The notes under the pieces are model-generated. The model was given only the letters and a program-made list of their open reading frames with translations, was not told where the DNA came from and did no database searches. The translations under genes were made by a program, and so were the position numbers. A DNA stretch of 26,081 nt from PWXP01 sp964487655 (GTDB lineage Bacteria; Planctomycetota; Planctomycetia; Pirellulales; Thermoguttaceae), in NCBI GenBank assembly GCA_964487655.1, contig CAZASB010000027.1, forward strand, positions 1-26,081. The letters run 5' to 3'. Of the stretch, positions 15,934-23,792 are shown in pieces; positions within the stretch are counted from its first letter, which is position 1; every line of letters starts with the position of its first letter.

Positions 15934-17070
15934 TCATGTACGACAAGCCGGGCCGGGCCGGCGGTAATCCAGAGTGCTCCCGATTCGATCTCGAACAGGT
16001 AGGGATAGGAGAGGTTCCCAGAGGATGCCGACGGTTTTGTCTTTCAGAATGGTCAGGTCGGAATAGGCCGCCGGCTCGTCGGCGATGACTTTTTCGTGCG
16101 TGAAGGTTTGCCCTTCGTCGTAGCTGATGCGACCCACGAGCGTTTGACGGCCCGGCCCTTTCGGACCGGTCCAGAGCAGTCGATCGCGGTCGTCGCCAGC
16201 CGATTTCAGCGTGAGCCGCTCGATCGCGCAGGCCACCGGCGAGACGCTGACGCCGGGCCGCGGCTGGGACCACGTCTTCCCGCCATCGCTGCTCTCGCTC
16301 AACCAGCGATGCCCGCCACCATTCTGGCGAATGTCCATGAGGATGTTGCCGTTGCCGAGTTCGACCACTTGGTTCTCGTTGCCGCCCTGGCCGCGTGCCA
16401 CCTCGACGCTACGTTGCCAGGTTCTGCCGTGGTCTTCAGTGAAGATGGCCAAGACGTTCGACGAAATCCCCTCGGACGATCGCCACACCGGCGCAATGAG
16501 CCTGCCGGCCCGCGTCTGGATCATGCCGCCGGGTCCCACGACACTTGCCTTCCATGTGACGTCGTCCATATTGCGTGCGATTTCAGTCAGATCGATCGAT
16601 TCCGACCAGGCGAGTCCGTTGTCGTCGCTCCACCGGGCTACTGTTTGCATGTCGTCGGTCTTGGGCCGGGAGGTCACGGTGCTGCGGCCCGGGCGAGAAC
16701 GGAGATAGAGCACCCAAACGCGATCCGTCTGGCGGTCGACGACCGTGGCCGGGTTGGCAGCCGACCAGCCCTCCCCGGGATCTTCGAGCACCTGCATGGC
16801 CGACCACGTCGCGCCCAGGTCGGTGCTCCGCTTGAACACGAGGTCGATATCCTGCTTTCCGAACCCTGGATCCCCGCCGCCGTACTTGCGTGCTTCGGCA
16901 AAGGCCAGAAGCGATCCGTCGGGCGTTGTTTCGATGGCAGGAATGCGATACATGCGATAGCCGTCTTGGCCCGAGGTGAACACGTCGGTGTGCGAAACCA
17001 GCGGTTCCGCCAAAGTCGAGACGGCTAAGGTCCAGGCCAACAGGACACTGGGGACGGCGAGTCGTTTCAT
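15934..17070 (-). CDS. Secreted sialidase (BNR/Asp-box family), probable 3'-end frameshift
   Basis: A 378-residue exported enzyme, expected to remove terminal sialic acids from glycoconjugates. GGAGAAG precedes the ATG and a signal peptide follows (MKRLAV, hydrophobic core, LAE). Family features: the YRIP motif (R42 of the arginine triad), five Asp-boxes at residues 82-89, 148-155, 211-218, 260-267 and 316-323, further candidate arginines R248/R255 and R314, and AAYSDL with the likely nucleophilic tyrosine Y336. After W351-E352 the frame turns into unconvincing sequence ending at 15934. Shifting by one base near 16014 gives LSYPYLFEIESGALWIT and more, ending at 15909, which looks like the final beta strand of the propeller. 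So this copy may be frameshifted or contain a sequence error; if real, fold closure could be impaired. Confidence 0.88.
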   Translation of the reverse strand: MKRLAVPSVLLAWTLAVSTLAEPLVSHTDVFTSGQDGYRMYRIPAIETTPDGSLLAFAEARKYGGGDPGFGKQDIDLVFKRSTDLGATWSAMQVLEDPGEGWSAANPATVVDRQTDRVWVLYLRSRPGRSTVTSRPKTDDMQTVARWSDDNGLAWSESIDLTEIARNMDDVTWKASVVGPGGMIQTRAGRLIAPVWRSSEGISSNVLAIFTEDHGRTWQRSVEVARGQGGNENQVVELGNGNILMDIRQNGGGHRWLSESSDGGKTWSQPRPGVSVSPVACAIERLTLKSAGDDRDRLLWTGPKGPGRQTLVGRISYDEGQTFTHEKVIADEPAAYSDLTILKDKTVGILWEPLLSLPVRDRIGSTLDYRRPGPACRT

Positions 17071-17380
17071 GATCTTCTCCGGTGGGCGATGGAATATGGA
17101 CTGCTGACTAATTACTGCCTTGCGGACCGCAGGTGAGGTATTGGAATCGGGTCCCGTACCGGTTCAGTCGGTCAACTCGAAGTCTTGGGTGATCTTTCGG
17201 CTTCCGGCGAGATCGTTATCGCCATCAGCGCACGGCCGGCCATTTCTCGGTGCGTCCGGCACTGCAAGCGGGCAATCTTCAGCCCGATTCCCTTGACCCA
17301 GTCCTTCAAGGCAACGCAATGCATCTTTGAGTACTACCTTTCGGGTTCATTCAGCCCGTTGGCAAGTGACAACCGCAGGG
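17071..17380. other. 310-bp gap between two minus-strand genes, no gene supported
   Basis: It holds the upstream region of the sialidase gene, with its GGAGAAG ribosome site near 17075-17081 (minus). Otherwise I see no promoter that passes a spacing test, no terminator and no RNA fold. A short minus-strand open stretch ending at 17164 has a peptide-like end (KITQDFELTD) and could be the remnant of a lost gene, but evidence is too thin to call it. Confidence 0.4.
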
Positions 17381-18277
17381 CTAGTCGGCAGCCCCAACCG
17401 CCAGCAAGGTGTTCTTTGCGGGAAGGCTGATGGGGTTCGAGTAATGATAGACCTTACAGAGTTCCTTCTCGTTTGCGGTTACCGCAGTCGGTTGCTCCAC
17501 GACGAAGTCTGCGAAGTGCGACGCATTGAAAGCGACGAAGGCGAGGCTGAACATGTCGATGAGTGGCTCGACTCGGTGGGATAGATCGGGAAAGGCAATC
17601 GGGCCGGTGTCGACCTGGTACATTCGTTTAGGGTGAGAGATATTCATTGTCTTGACGGGACATTCGATGATCGCTCGGAGCCTCGTTTTCGGGTTGGCGA
17701 TCTCAGTCTGACTGACGACGGGAATTGCCTCGGCGGTGCTGTCGCGGATCTCATCCCACGTGTTCAGTGCGCGAATGTTCCGGCCTTGGCGGAGTTTGAG
17801 GATCGGCTTGCCCCAGTGATCTTTCGATTTGGCAATTGTTCTGTACCTGTCGCTCAATTGGACCGGGCGGCGAAAGACGAGTAAGTCTTCGAGTTCCTCG
17901 CCGCCAAAAATCGGCAGGAAGTCGTAGTTCTCCGCGTAGAACAGATCCTTTTCGGCAAAGGTGTCCTCGCTTTTGCACGACGCACACTGATAGAATTCGG
18001 TTGTGATGCCGTTCGCCTCATCGATCACGGTGGTCCGACTTTCAATCCAAAAGCGGACTGAGTTGTTAGGCAACGTGTTGCACAGGAACGAAAGCCCATA
18101 GTCCAGGCAGGCGGGGCCAGAGTCCTTCGTGGTTGCGGCATCTTCGGCCTGAGAAACACCTGAAACAACGCCCAAGCCAGCCGTCGCGGCCGAGGCGGAA
18201 ACCATGCCGACCGAACTGGCGAGAAATCGGCGGCGGGAGGCGCGTTTGCGATCGGCGGCATTTGATGGATTGCTCAT
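17381..18277 (-). CDS. Tat-exported protein of unknown function
   Basis: A 298-residue protein. The start is well set: GGAGAG six bases upstream, then a twin-arginine signal (residues 15-18 RRRF, LASSVGM, a hydrophobic Ala/Gly stretch, cleavage near residue 43). An upstream in-frame ATG at 18376 would bury the Tat motif and falls in the predicted leader. The mature protein has no domain I recognise. Visible features: a pair of cysteines in QCASCKSED that might bind metal, a WDEIRDST segment, IIECPVKTM, and a conserved-looking FPDLSHRVEPLIDMF near residue 240. Tat export suggests it folds or takes up a cofactor in the cytoplasm. A promoter lies about 145 bp upstream. It is on the same strand as the sialidase but 310 bp away, so linkage is uncertain. 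Confidence 0.82.
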   Translation of the reverse strand: MSNPSNAADRKRASRRRFLASSVGMVSASAATAGLGVVSGVSQAEDAATTKDSGPACLDYGLSFLCNTLPNNSVRFWIESRTTVIDEANGITTEFYQCASCKSEDTFAEKDLFYAENYDFLPIFGGEELEDLLVFRRPVQLSDRYRTIAKSKDHWGKPILKLRQGRNIRALNTWDEIRDSTAEAIPVVSQTEIANPKTRLRAIIECPVKTMNISHPKRMYQVDTGPIAFPDLSHRVEPLIDMFSLAFVAFNASHFADFVVEQPTAVTANEKELCKVYHYSNPISLPAKNTLLAVGAAD

Positions 18278-18419
18278 AAGCTCTCCTTTCAACAAGTAGT
18301 TCAGCCAAACCTCGGAAAACTGAAAACATCGGTACGGATCATTCCTCCATGACTTCCGCCACCGGACATCGTGCATGGATCATTGGCGACGTCATCCGCT
18401 TACACTACCCATGGGGTCT

Positions 18420-18447
18420 ATTGTATCCGGTCGGTTCCCAGAATCAA
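18420..18447 (-). promoter_or_regulatory. sigma-70-like promoter for the Tat-exported protein
   Basis: On the minus strand TTGATT (plus 18442-18447) and TACAAT (plus 18420-18425) are separated by 16 bp. The predicted start near 18413 gives a leader of about 135 nt before the ATG at 18277. This supports the shorter of the two possible starts for that gene. Confidence 0.55.
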
Positions 18448-18901
18448 CTATCCTTTCCTTCTGCGTTGTCGTGAAGGGGGTTTTCTGAAATGCCCACAAT
18501 TCGTGTAATCTGTTTGTGCGGCAAGCCGTCGCTTTTGGGCAACAGCGTCTACATCTTCGGATGCACGCGCGGATGCGGATTGTGGAACCGTAACAACTTG
18601 CGTTATCCTCCCCCAAAATCACCGTCGCTCCGTCGGTTTCGTATCGAGTAATTTGACACCGGGCTAACTAGCGGTTACAAATGAACTCGTGTCAGCGAAT
18701 GTTGCTGGCGTAGCGATCTGGTCGAGTCGTGTGAAAACCACGAATGTCGGTTATCGTAAGCATATCACCTCTCTGTGCAATGTGAACCGCACTGTGAATC
18801 TGTTCGTGCACACTCATGCTCCACGGGTGCGAAGCAGGCGTGGGGCTCGAATGCGGAACAGATCGTAACCCCGACAACCCCGCGAAGAAAGAAAGTGTCT
18901 T
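18448..18901. other. Divergent intergenic region, about 450 bp, no gene supported
   Basis: It separates the minus-strand Tat-exported gene from the plus-strand DUF4838 gene and must hold the promoter of the latter, but I could not find a convincing -35/-10 pair. A 61-codon minus-strand frame at 18692-18877 has no ribosome site or recognisable motif. The start of the downstream gene is preceded by AAAGAAAG, a weak ribosome site. Confidence 0.4.
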
Positions 18902-21577
18902 ATGCAGAAATCCTTTTTCCTGTTGTGCTTGGCGGTCCTATTGCCGGCAAGGACGCTCGCGGTCGAACTCGTCCTCGCCGAAAACGGCGAGAGTTCCTAC
19001 CAGATCGTGATTCCCGACCGTGTCGCGGACAAGGTCGACAAGGTCGTGGATCAGTGGCTGCTGATGACGGCCAAACTGATGGAGGCGGCTTTCCGTACGA
19101 ACGGGTTCGATGTTGCGGTCGTCCGCGAGTCCGCCCGGATGCTGGAGAAGCCCAGCCTATACCTGGGAGCGACTGAGTTTGCGAAGAAGAACGACATAAA
19201 GGTCGAACAGCACAACGACTGGACGTATTACCAGAAAGTAGTCGGTAAGGACTTGATCATCGTCGGCAACGATCGCCAGGATCCCGCCAAGACCATCTCT
19301 GGCACCGGCACATCGCTGGCGTTGCTCGGTACGGTCAAGGGAGCCTGCGACTTCCTACGCCAATATGTTGGGGTGCGCTTCCTATTCGTCAACATGGCCC
19401 AAAATCGATACGCCACAGGCGGCAAGAGCGAGAGTGCCTCGGAGGAGGATGGCAGCCTTGCAATCGATACGCGAAGCATTGCGTTTGTGCCCGTGAAGCG
19501 GATCGCGGTGCCCGCGGATCTCGATCTGCAAAAGACGCCGATGTTGCGTGCTTGCGCCGACGGCAACCACGAGACGTTTTATTATATCGCGAATAATTTC
19601 TTCCCGCTTCTGAGTTCCGTCCAGGGAGCGACCGTCCACTGGGGCGATCTGATCTCGCGTGCTGAGTACGCCGCGAATCATCCGGAGTATTTTGCCCTGA
19701 AGCCCGACGGAACTCGCGCCTGCGAAGATCCAGTGTCGGTCACCGGAGGCGGGGAGGAGAAGCACTGCCCGACGCATCCCGGGGTTCAGTATCTGATGGT
19801 TCGGGGCATGGAGCGTCTGATCGAGGGCGGCGATAAAACGATCATGATCATGCCGCCAGACGCCTACCGCCTCTGCTGGTGCAACTGCGAGCGCTGCACC
19901 AGTCTGTTCGGAGGAACCGCTAAATCCTGGAAAGAGATTCAGGTCAGGGGCCGTTCCGGAAAGCTCTGGAAGGCGTATTTCGCGATCACGGAACGTCTGC
20001 GCCAAAAGTACCCCGAGGCGCGGATCGTACTCTGGGACTATCAGGATACCCCGATCGGTTCGGTCCGGGAATTTCCGGAGAACGTCATCCCCAAGCTTCA
20101 ATTCGGCAAGCAGGCCGATTTCGACGGTTTGGAAGACATTCGGATTCCCGCCGGGATCTGCGGCCTGGAGGAGACCTTTACCGCGTTTGGAATGGGCGGT
20201 CCGTATCTGCCGGAACGGACTCCCGAATATATCGCCGGCCTCGTGCAAAGCATGGCAAACTGTAACATGCAATGGACCACGCGCGACGGCGCAATCGGTT
20301 ACGTGCGCGGACTGCAGGCGCCAGCCTATTACGTTTACGGCCGCATGATGGACGATCCCTCCGCCGACTGGCGCGTCATTTTTGAGGAGTTCTGCACGGC
20401 CGCCTTCGGCGACGTCGCACCGGTCATGACGCAATTCTACGATCGGTTGCACGAGCAGATCGCGCTCTATTCCGATTTTTTCGGCATTATGATGCCCGCC
20501 TGGAAGAGTGCCCGCACTACCTATCGGAATAATAAGTGGCATGTGATGAGCATGTACCCGCCCGAGTATTGCGCGGCCGCGGACGCTCTGCTGGCCTCGG
20601 CCGAACACGGGACGAAAGATCCGGACGTGAAGGCGCGGCTTCACCTGCTGCGGATTGAGTTCGATTACCTCCGCGATCTGTCGCGCATCTTCCACTTGCA
20701 CAGCGCCTGGCTTTTGGACCGCTCGCCAGAATTCCTAAATCCACTCGTGGATGCGATCGATGCGTGGCGCACGCGGTTGAAGGCCCCCAGCGGGAGCGCC
20801 TCCAAGCCTCTGGACGACTGGCTGGAAATGCATCCGTTCAATGGCCATGGTTACAGCCATGCGGCACTGGAGAGCAGCTCGTACCAGCAGCAATGGAACA
20901 CGACGTGCCTGAACTGGGATACGGCGGCAATTCGCGGCGGTATTCTCGAGAACAAATACCGCCTGCCGGTGCCTGTCGTCGCGGAAGCGCCGGGTCTCGA
21001 CGACGACGCGTGGGAACAGGTGCCCGAACAAGTGCTCCGCGTTCGCGGCGATATGCCGTTTCTCGCCGTGCGGACGACGCTCAAGGCTCTCCGCGATCGC
21101 GACCACCTCTATATCCGATTGGACTGCCTGAATCCCGCCGAACACCCGGAGGATATCCCGGAGGTCAACGCCGAGCGAGATGTCTTCAAGCAGGAACATG
21201 TCGAACTAGGCATCCAGCCCTCGGCGGGCGGTCCGATCTACCGGCTGGCCGCCAATCCGGCAGCCGGCGCGCGCTACGATGCGGCTTGGACGCGCGATGC
21301 GGGCCAGCCGAAGGAGGACATGACGTGGAATGGCCGTTGGGAGTTCGCCTCCCGGACGACTGGCGAAAAAGGCCCCTGGAGCCTCCCCGGCCGCGTCTGG
21401 ACGGCGTGGTTCCGGATTCCATTCGCCGAACTGAGTGGCGCGACGCCCACGGCCGGTGAGACTTGGGGCTTCAACACCGCCCGCAGGCGCATCAACCCGG
21501 GCGTCAACCAGCACCTGCTTTGGCACGATGCTCCGTCTGTCACCGACCCACAGACGCTCGGTACACTCGTATTTTGA
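18902..21577 (+). CDS. Large secreted DUF4838 protein with C-terminal CBM9-like domain
   Basis: An 891-residue exported protein. A signal peptide covers residues 1-20 (MQKSFFLLCLAVLLPARTLA). Residues about 20-180 resemble the N-terminal alpha-beta domain found in front of GH67/GH20-type hydrolases (YQIVIPDR, SLYLGATEFAKK). Residues about 180-560 match DUF4838, with HPEYFALKPDG, a PPDAYRLCWCNCERC stretch with cysteines 325, 327, 329 and 332, and ARIVLWDYQDTP. Residues about 690-891 fit a CBM9/DOMON-like beta-sandwich (DDDAWEQVP, DHLYIRLDC, AWFRIPFAEL, WGFNTARRRI). The family is thought to act on uronic-acid-containing or complex polysaccharides, though this is not proven biochemically to my knowledge. 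It is probably cotranscribed with the truncated gene that follows 27 bp downstream. Domain identification is from motifs, not from a profile search. Confidence 0.85.
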   Translation: MQKSFFLLCLAVLLPARTLAVELVLAENGESSYQIVIPDRVADKVDKVVDQWLLMTAKLMEAAFRTNGFDVAVVRESARMLEKPSLYLGATEFAKKNDIKVEQHNDWTYYQKVVGKDLIIVGNDRQDPAKTISGTGTSLALLGTVKGACDFLRQYVGVRFLFVNMAQNRYATGGKSESASEEDGSLAIDTRSIAFVPVKRIAVPADLDLQKTPMLRACADGNHETFYYIANNFFPLLSSVQGATVHWGDLISRAEYAANHPEYFALKPDGTRACEDPVSVTGGGEEKHCPTHPGVQYLMVRGMERLIEGGDKTIMIMPPDAYRLCWCNCERCTSLFGGTAKSWKEIQVRGRSGKLWKAYFAITERLRQKYPEARIVLWDYQDTPIGSVREFPENVIPKLQFGKQADFDGLEDIRIPAGICGLEETFTAFGMGGPYLPERTPEYIAGLVQSMANCNMQWTTRDGAIGYVRGLQAPAYYVYGRMMDDPSADWRVIFEEFCTAAFGDVAPVMTQFYDRLHEQIALYSDFFGIMMPAWKSARTTYRNNKWHVMSMYPPEYCAAADALLASAEHGTKDPDVKARLHLLRIEFDYLRDLSRIFHLHSAWLLDRSPEFLNPLVDAIDAWRTRLKAPSGSASKPLDDWLEMHPFNGHGYSHAALESSSYQQQWNTTCLNWDTAAIRGGILENKYRLPVPVVAEAPGLDDDAWEQVPEQVLRVRGDMPFLAVRTTLKALRDRDHLYIRLDCLNPAEHPEDIPEVNAERDVFKQEHVELGIQPSAGGPIYRLAANPAAGARYDAAWTRDAGQPKEDMTWNGRWEFASRTTGEKGPWSLPGRVWTAWFRIPFAELSGATPTAGETWGFNTARRRINPGVNQHLLWHDAPSVTDPQTLGTLVF

Positions 21578-21604
21578 TGAGGATCAACCCCAGAGGAGGA
21601 TGAA

Positions 21605-21748
21605 ATGCGGATAAAAAGCGCCAAACTGCTTGCCATGATGCTGCTCGCGATCGCCGTAACCGCTTCCGCGCGGGGGCTGGACCTCGTCCAGGACGGACAG
21701 CCGTGCATCGGGTTCCTCAAAGACGCGTGTTGCGAAAGAGGTTTGTGA
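21605..21748 (+). pseudogene. 5' stump of a secreted-protein gene (47 codons)
   Basis: A strong ribosome site (AGAGGAGG, 21592-21599) precedes ATG at 21605. It encodes a full signal peptide (MRIKSAKLLAMMLLAIAVTASARG) followed by LDLVQDGQP, a typical beginning of the mature part of planctomycete glycan-related exported proteins. It then runs into PCIGFLKDACCERGL and stops at 21748. Such an expression signal on so short a product suggests that the rest of the gene was lost by deletion or insertion near 21710-21730. It lies 27 bp after the DUF4838 gene as an operon member would, and points head-on at the next minus-strand gene. A genuine short secreted peptide is the alternative. Confidence 0.65.
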
Positions 21749-21905
21749 GGGGGAGGGCTGATCGCGGACCCCGCAGCGGGAAGAAGACGGACCTCCAACC
21801 TTCGCTCGCGTGGGAGTTGTGGCAAGCCTCAATGTCTTTGCAATCCGGTCAGGTATGCAGCAACTACCGGTTACCGGTGACGTCGTCGGGTTGCCTCGCA
21901 ACGTG

Positions 21906-23078
21906 TTATTTCTCCGCTTCCTCCTTCCTTTTCCGACCCGCCGCGAGGATGTCAATGATCTCGAAGCCCAACGGCTTCCCTTCGGCAATCTTCTTGCGCG
22001 CGGAGCGGATGGCCTCTTCCGCTCCATCTGGGACGTTGTCGTTCCACCAGTTCATCCGCTCGCTGTAACACCAGACGTACTTATCGGTGGTGTAAAGGGC
22101 GTAGTAAACGTTGTGCTCCCACCACTTCAAGCGTTCTTCCGGCGTGAGATAGGTGCTTAGGTATTTTTCCACGGGTTGACGCAGGCCGAGCAATTGATCC
22201 ACGTAGAGGGCCATTCCGACCCGGAACTGGACGGCGTGTTTGTCGTGCAGTTCTGGCGGCACCCAAGCGAGCGAACGTTGCCGCATCGCATGATAGGCAC
22301 GGAAATACTGTTCGTGCTGTGTGAAGTAGTACGCCGATTCATAGCCGTCGATAATCCGCACGTCCGGCCCGGCGGCTTCCAGGGCACCGTTCCAAAAGGC
22401 ACGAAAGAGTCCCCAATGCTGCTTGGCGAGTTCGTCTCGTCGCTGCTCGGCATCCGGAATACCGAGAAGCCGATCGAAAAAACTCTGATGGAAGAAAGTA
22501 AGGACGCGCGCCTTCGGCATTTCCGACTGAAGGGCCACAATGAATTGCCCCCCGCGCTTTCGGACTTGCGACTCGACTTCCAAAAAAGTGCGCCCGCTTT
22601 CAGGGTCATACGCCCACGGATTGTCGCCGTACGGTTCCGGGTCGAAGACCAAGCCGACGCAGTGGCCGATCCGCGCGGCCTTGGCGCTTAAGTGAAGGTT
22701 GGTCTGGATGTGTTCCCACTGCTTGTCGTTGAACCAGTCCATCTTCCAGTTATTGGCCGCGTAGAGGCATAGGAAGTTGTCGGTAAACGTCTCCCACTCG
22801 ATCGCTGCAAGGTCGTCCAACTGGGGTTGCAGTTTGGCTTCGTCCCAGGGACGTGGATCGAAAGCATGGTTCCATTCCCGCATCCGGAACATGATTCCGT
22901 CGAACGGCTTTTTCTCCATCGCGCGGATGTTCTGGCGAACCTGGTCGGGATAGGGCACGTCCCAGCCGTACTCGATCAGCTTCTTGCTCATGGGCCCAGA
23001 GGACTGATCTTGGGCGAATCCCGCCGACGGCGCAAATAGCAAGAAGGCCAGGAAAAGGATGGGGTATTTCTCGAACAT
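21906..23078 (-). CDS. Secreted protein of unknown family, possibly TIM-barrel glycosidase-like
   Basis: A 390-residue exported protein. GAGGAA precedes the ATG; the signal peptide runs to about residue 22 (FAPSAGFAQ). The mature part begins KKLIEYGWDVPYPDQVRQNIRAMEKKPFDGIMFR, a pattern I remember from planctomycete and verrucomicrobial hypothetical proteins. Alternating strand/helix texture and acidic clusters, VFDPEPYGDNPWAYDPE (D146, E148) and IIDGYESAYYF, would suit an (alpha/beta)8 hydrolase with acidic catalytic residues, but this is inference. The end is rich in Trp/Tyr (LKWWEHNVYYALYTTDKYVWCYSERMNWW) and then a basic KRKEEAEK tail. It is convergent with the truncated gene at 21605-21748. 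No known GH family is claimed. Confidence 0.75.
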   Translation of the reverse strand: MFEKYPILFLAFLLFAPSAGFAQDQSSGPMSKKLIEYGWDVPYPDQVRQNIRAMEKKPFDGIMFRMREWNHAFDPRPWDEAKLQPQLDDLAAIEWETFTDNFLCLYAANNWKMDWFNDKQWEHIQTNLHLSAKAARIGHCVGLVFDPEPYGDNPWAYDPESGRTFLEVESQVRKRGGQFIVALQSEMPKARVLTFFHQSFFDRLLGIPDAEQRRDELAKQHWGLFRAFWNGALEAAGPDVRIIDGYESAYYFTQHEQYFRAYHAMRQRSLAWVPPELHDKHAVQFRVGMALYVDQLLGLRQPVEKYLSTYLTPEERLKWWEHNVYYALYTTDKYVWCYSERMNWWNDNVPDGAEEAIRSARKKIAEGKPLGFEIIDILAAGRKRKEEAEK

Positions 23079-23218
23079 TGGCTGGTTCCTCTAAGTATAA
23101 AAGGCGTCCCATTTCGCGCGAAAGCCGACGCGGGCTCGTATCAATTCGTTCCTGCCCTGCGATTCCGCAATTCAGAGCACGGTAGTCGTTGCCGACCAGC
23201 TTACCCTTACCCCTATAG

Positions 23219-23722
23219 TCTATCCGTCTACCGAGGTGGTGTCAAAGGCGCCTGGGTTGCCAGAGACAAGAGAAACGCCAGGCAAAGAGAAAAGGCAGAC
23301 GAGGCAAAAGGAAGAAACCTAAGCGACGAGGAAGACTGCCGACGGCCGAGAAGATTGCCAGGGCGGCGCGGACGGAAACGGTCTATCCCAACGCCTGCGA
23401 TCCCCAGGACTACAGACTGTCTCACACGCGCGTTGCCTGGCAGTTGGAGGACGATAGAGCTGTCCTGGTGGCCTACGAAATCTATCGGCAGGGCAACCGC
23501 TACGGCCAACCGCCGGGGGTGCCCGGTCGAGGTGGGTTCGGGATGGAAATCCTGATTGCACTGGCTTATCAGGTTTACACTTTGGGCTTGTCACTGGACA
23601 AAGCTTGCCAGGTTCTGGGCTTCTTTCAGAATCTCTCCCTCAAAAACTCGCAGGCCAACGCGTTGCTCAATCAACTCGCTCGGGTTTGGGAGGATGAGTT
23701 CGATACGCTCTTCCGAACGTGA
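23219..23722 (+). pseudogene. Remnant of a transposase gene (N-terminal part only)
   Basis: After an in-frame stop at 23216 the frame stays open for 167 codons. It starts with a Lys/Arg-rich stretch (KGRRGKRKKPKRRGRLPTAEK), then VAWQLEDDRAVLVAYEIYRQGNRYGQ, FGMEILIALAYQVYTLGLSLDKACQVLGFFQNLSLKNSQANALLNQL, and ends WEDEFDTLFRT. The second half matches my memory of planctomycete IS66-like transposases just before their catalytic DDE core. The core, and any proper start codon with ribosome site, are missing, so this is a dead fragment. It sits between two minus-strand genes, marking a past insertion. No terminal inverted repeats could be assigned. Family naming is tentative. Confidence 0.68.
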
Positions 23723-23792
23723 GGCAGAAGCCTCTTCAGCCGCTTCAACAGCCGCGCCCACTGACGATCCGAAACCACATCGTAACATAAGA

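Noticed and set aside
16096..17028. 310-codon plus-strand frame opposite the sialidase
   Set aside because: The sialidase has Asp-boxes and a signal peptide; the opposite frame has no family features.
17164..17290. Minus-strand open stretch ending in KITQDFELTD, considered as the C-terminal remnant of a lost gene
   Set aside because: Too short, with no start or recognisable family; mentioned only in the gap entry.
19382..20701. 439-codon minus-strand frame opposite the DUF4838 gene
   Set aside because: Long, but the composition is that of an antisense frame and no motif or start signal is present; the plus-strand protein has clear domains.
21866..21878. ACCGGT-T-ACCGGT repeat considered as an operator
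   Set aside because: A short word with no nearby promoter; could be chance in GC-rich DNA.
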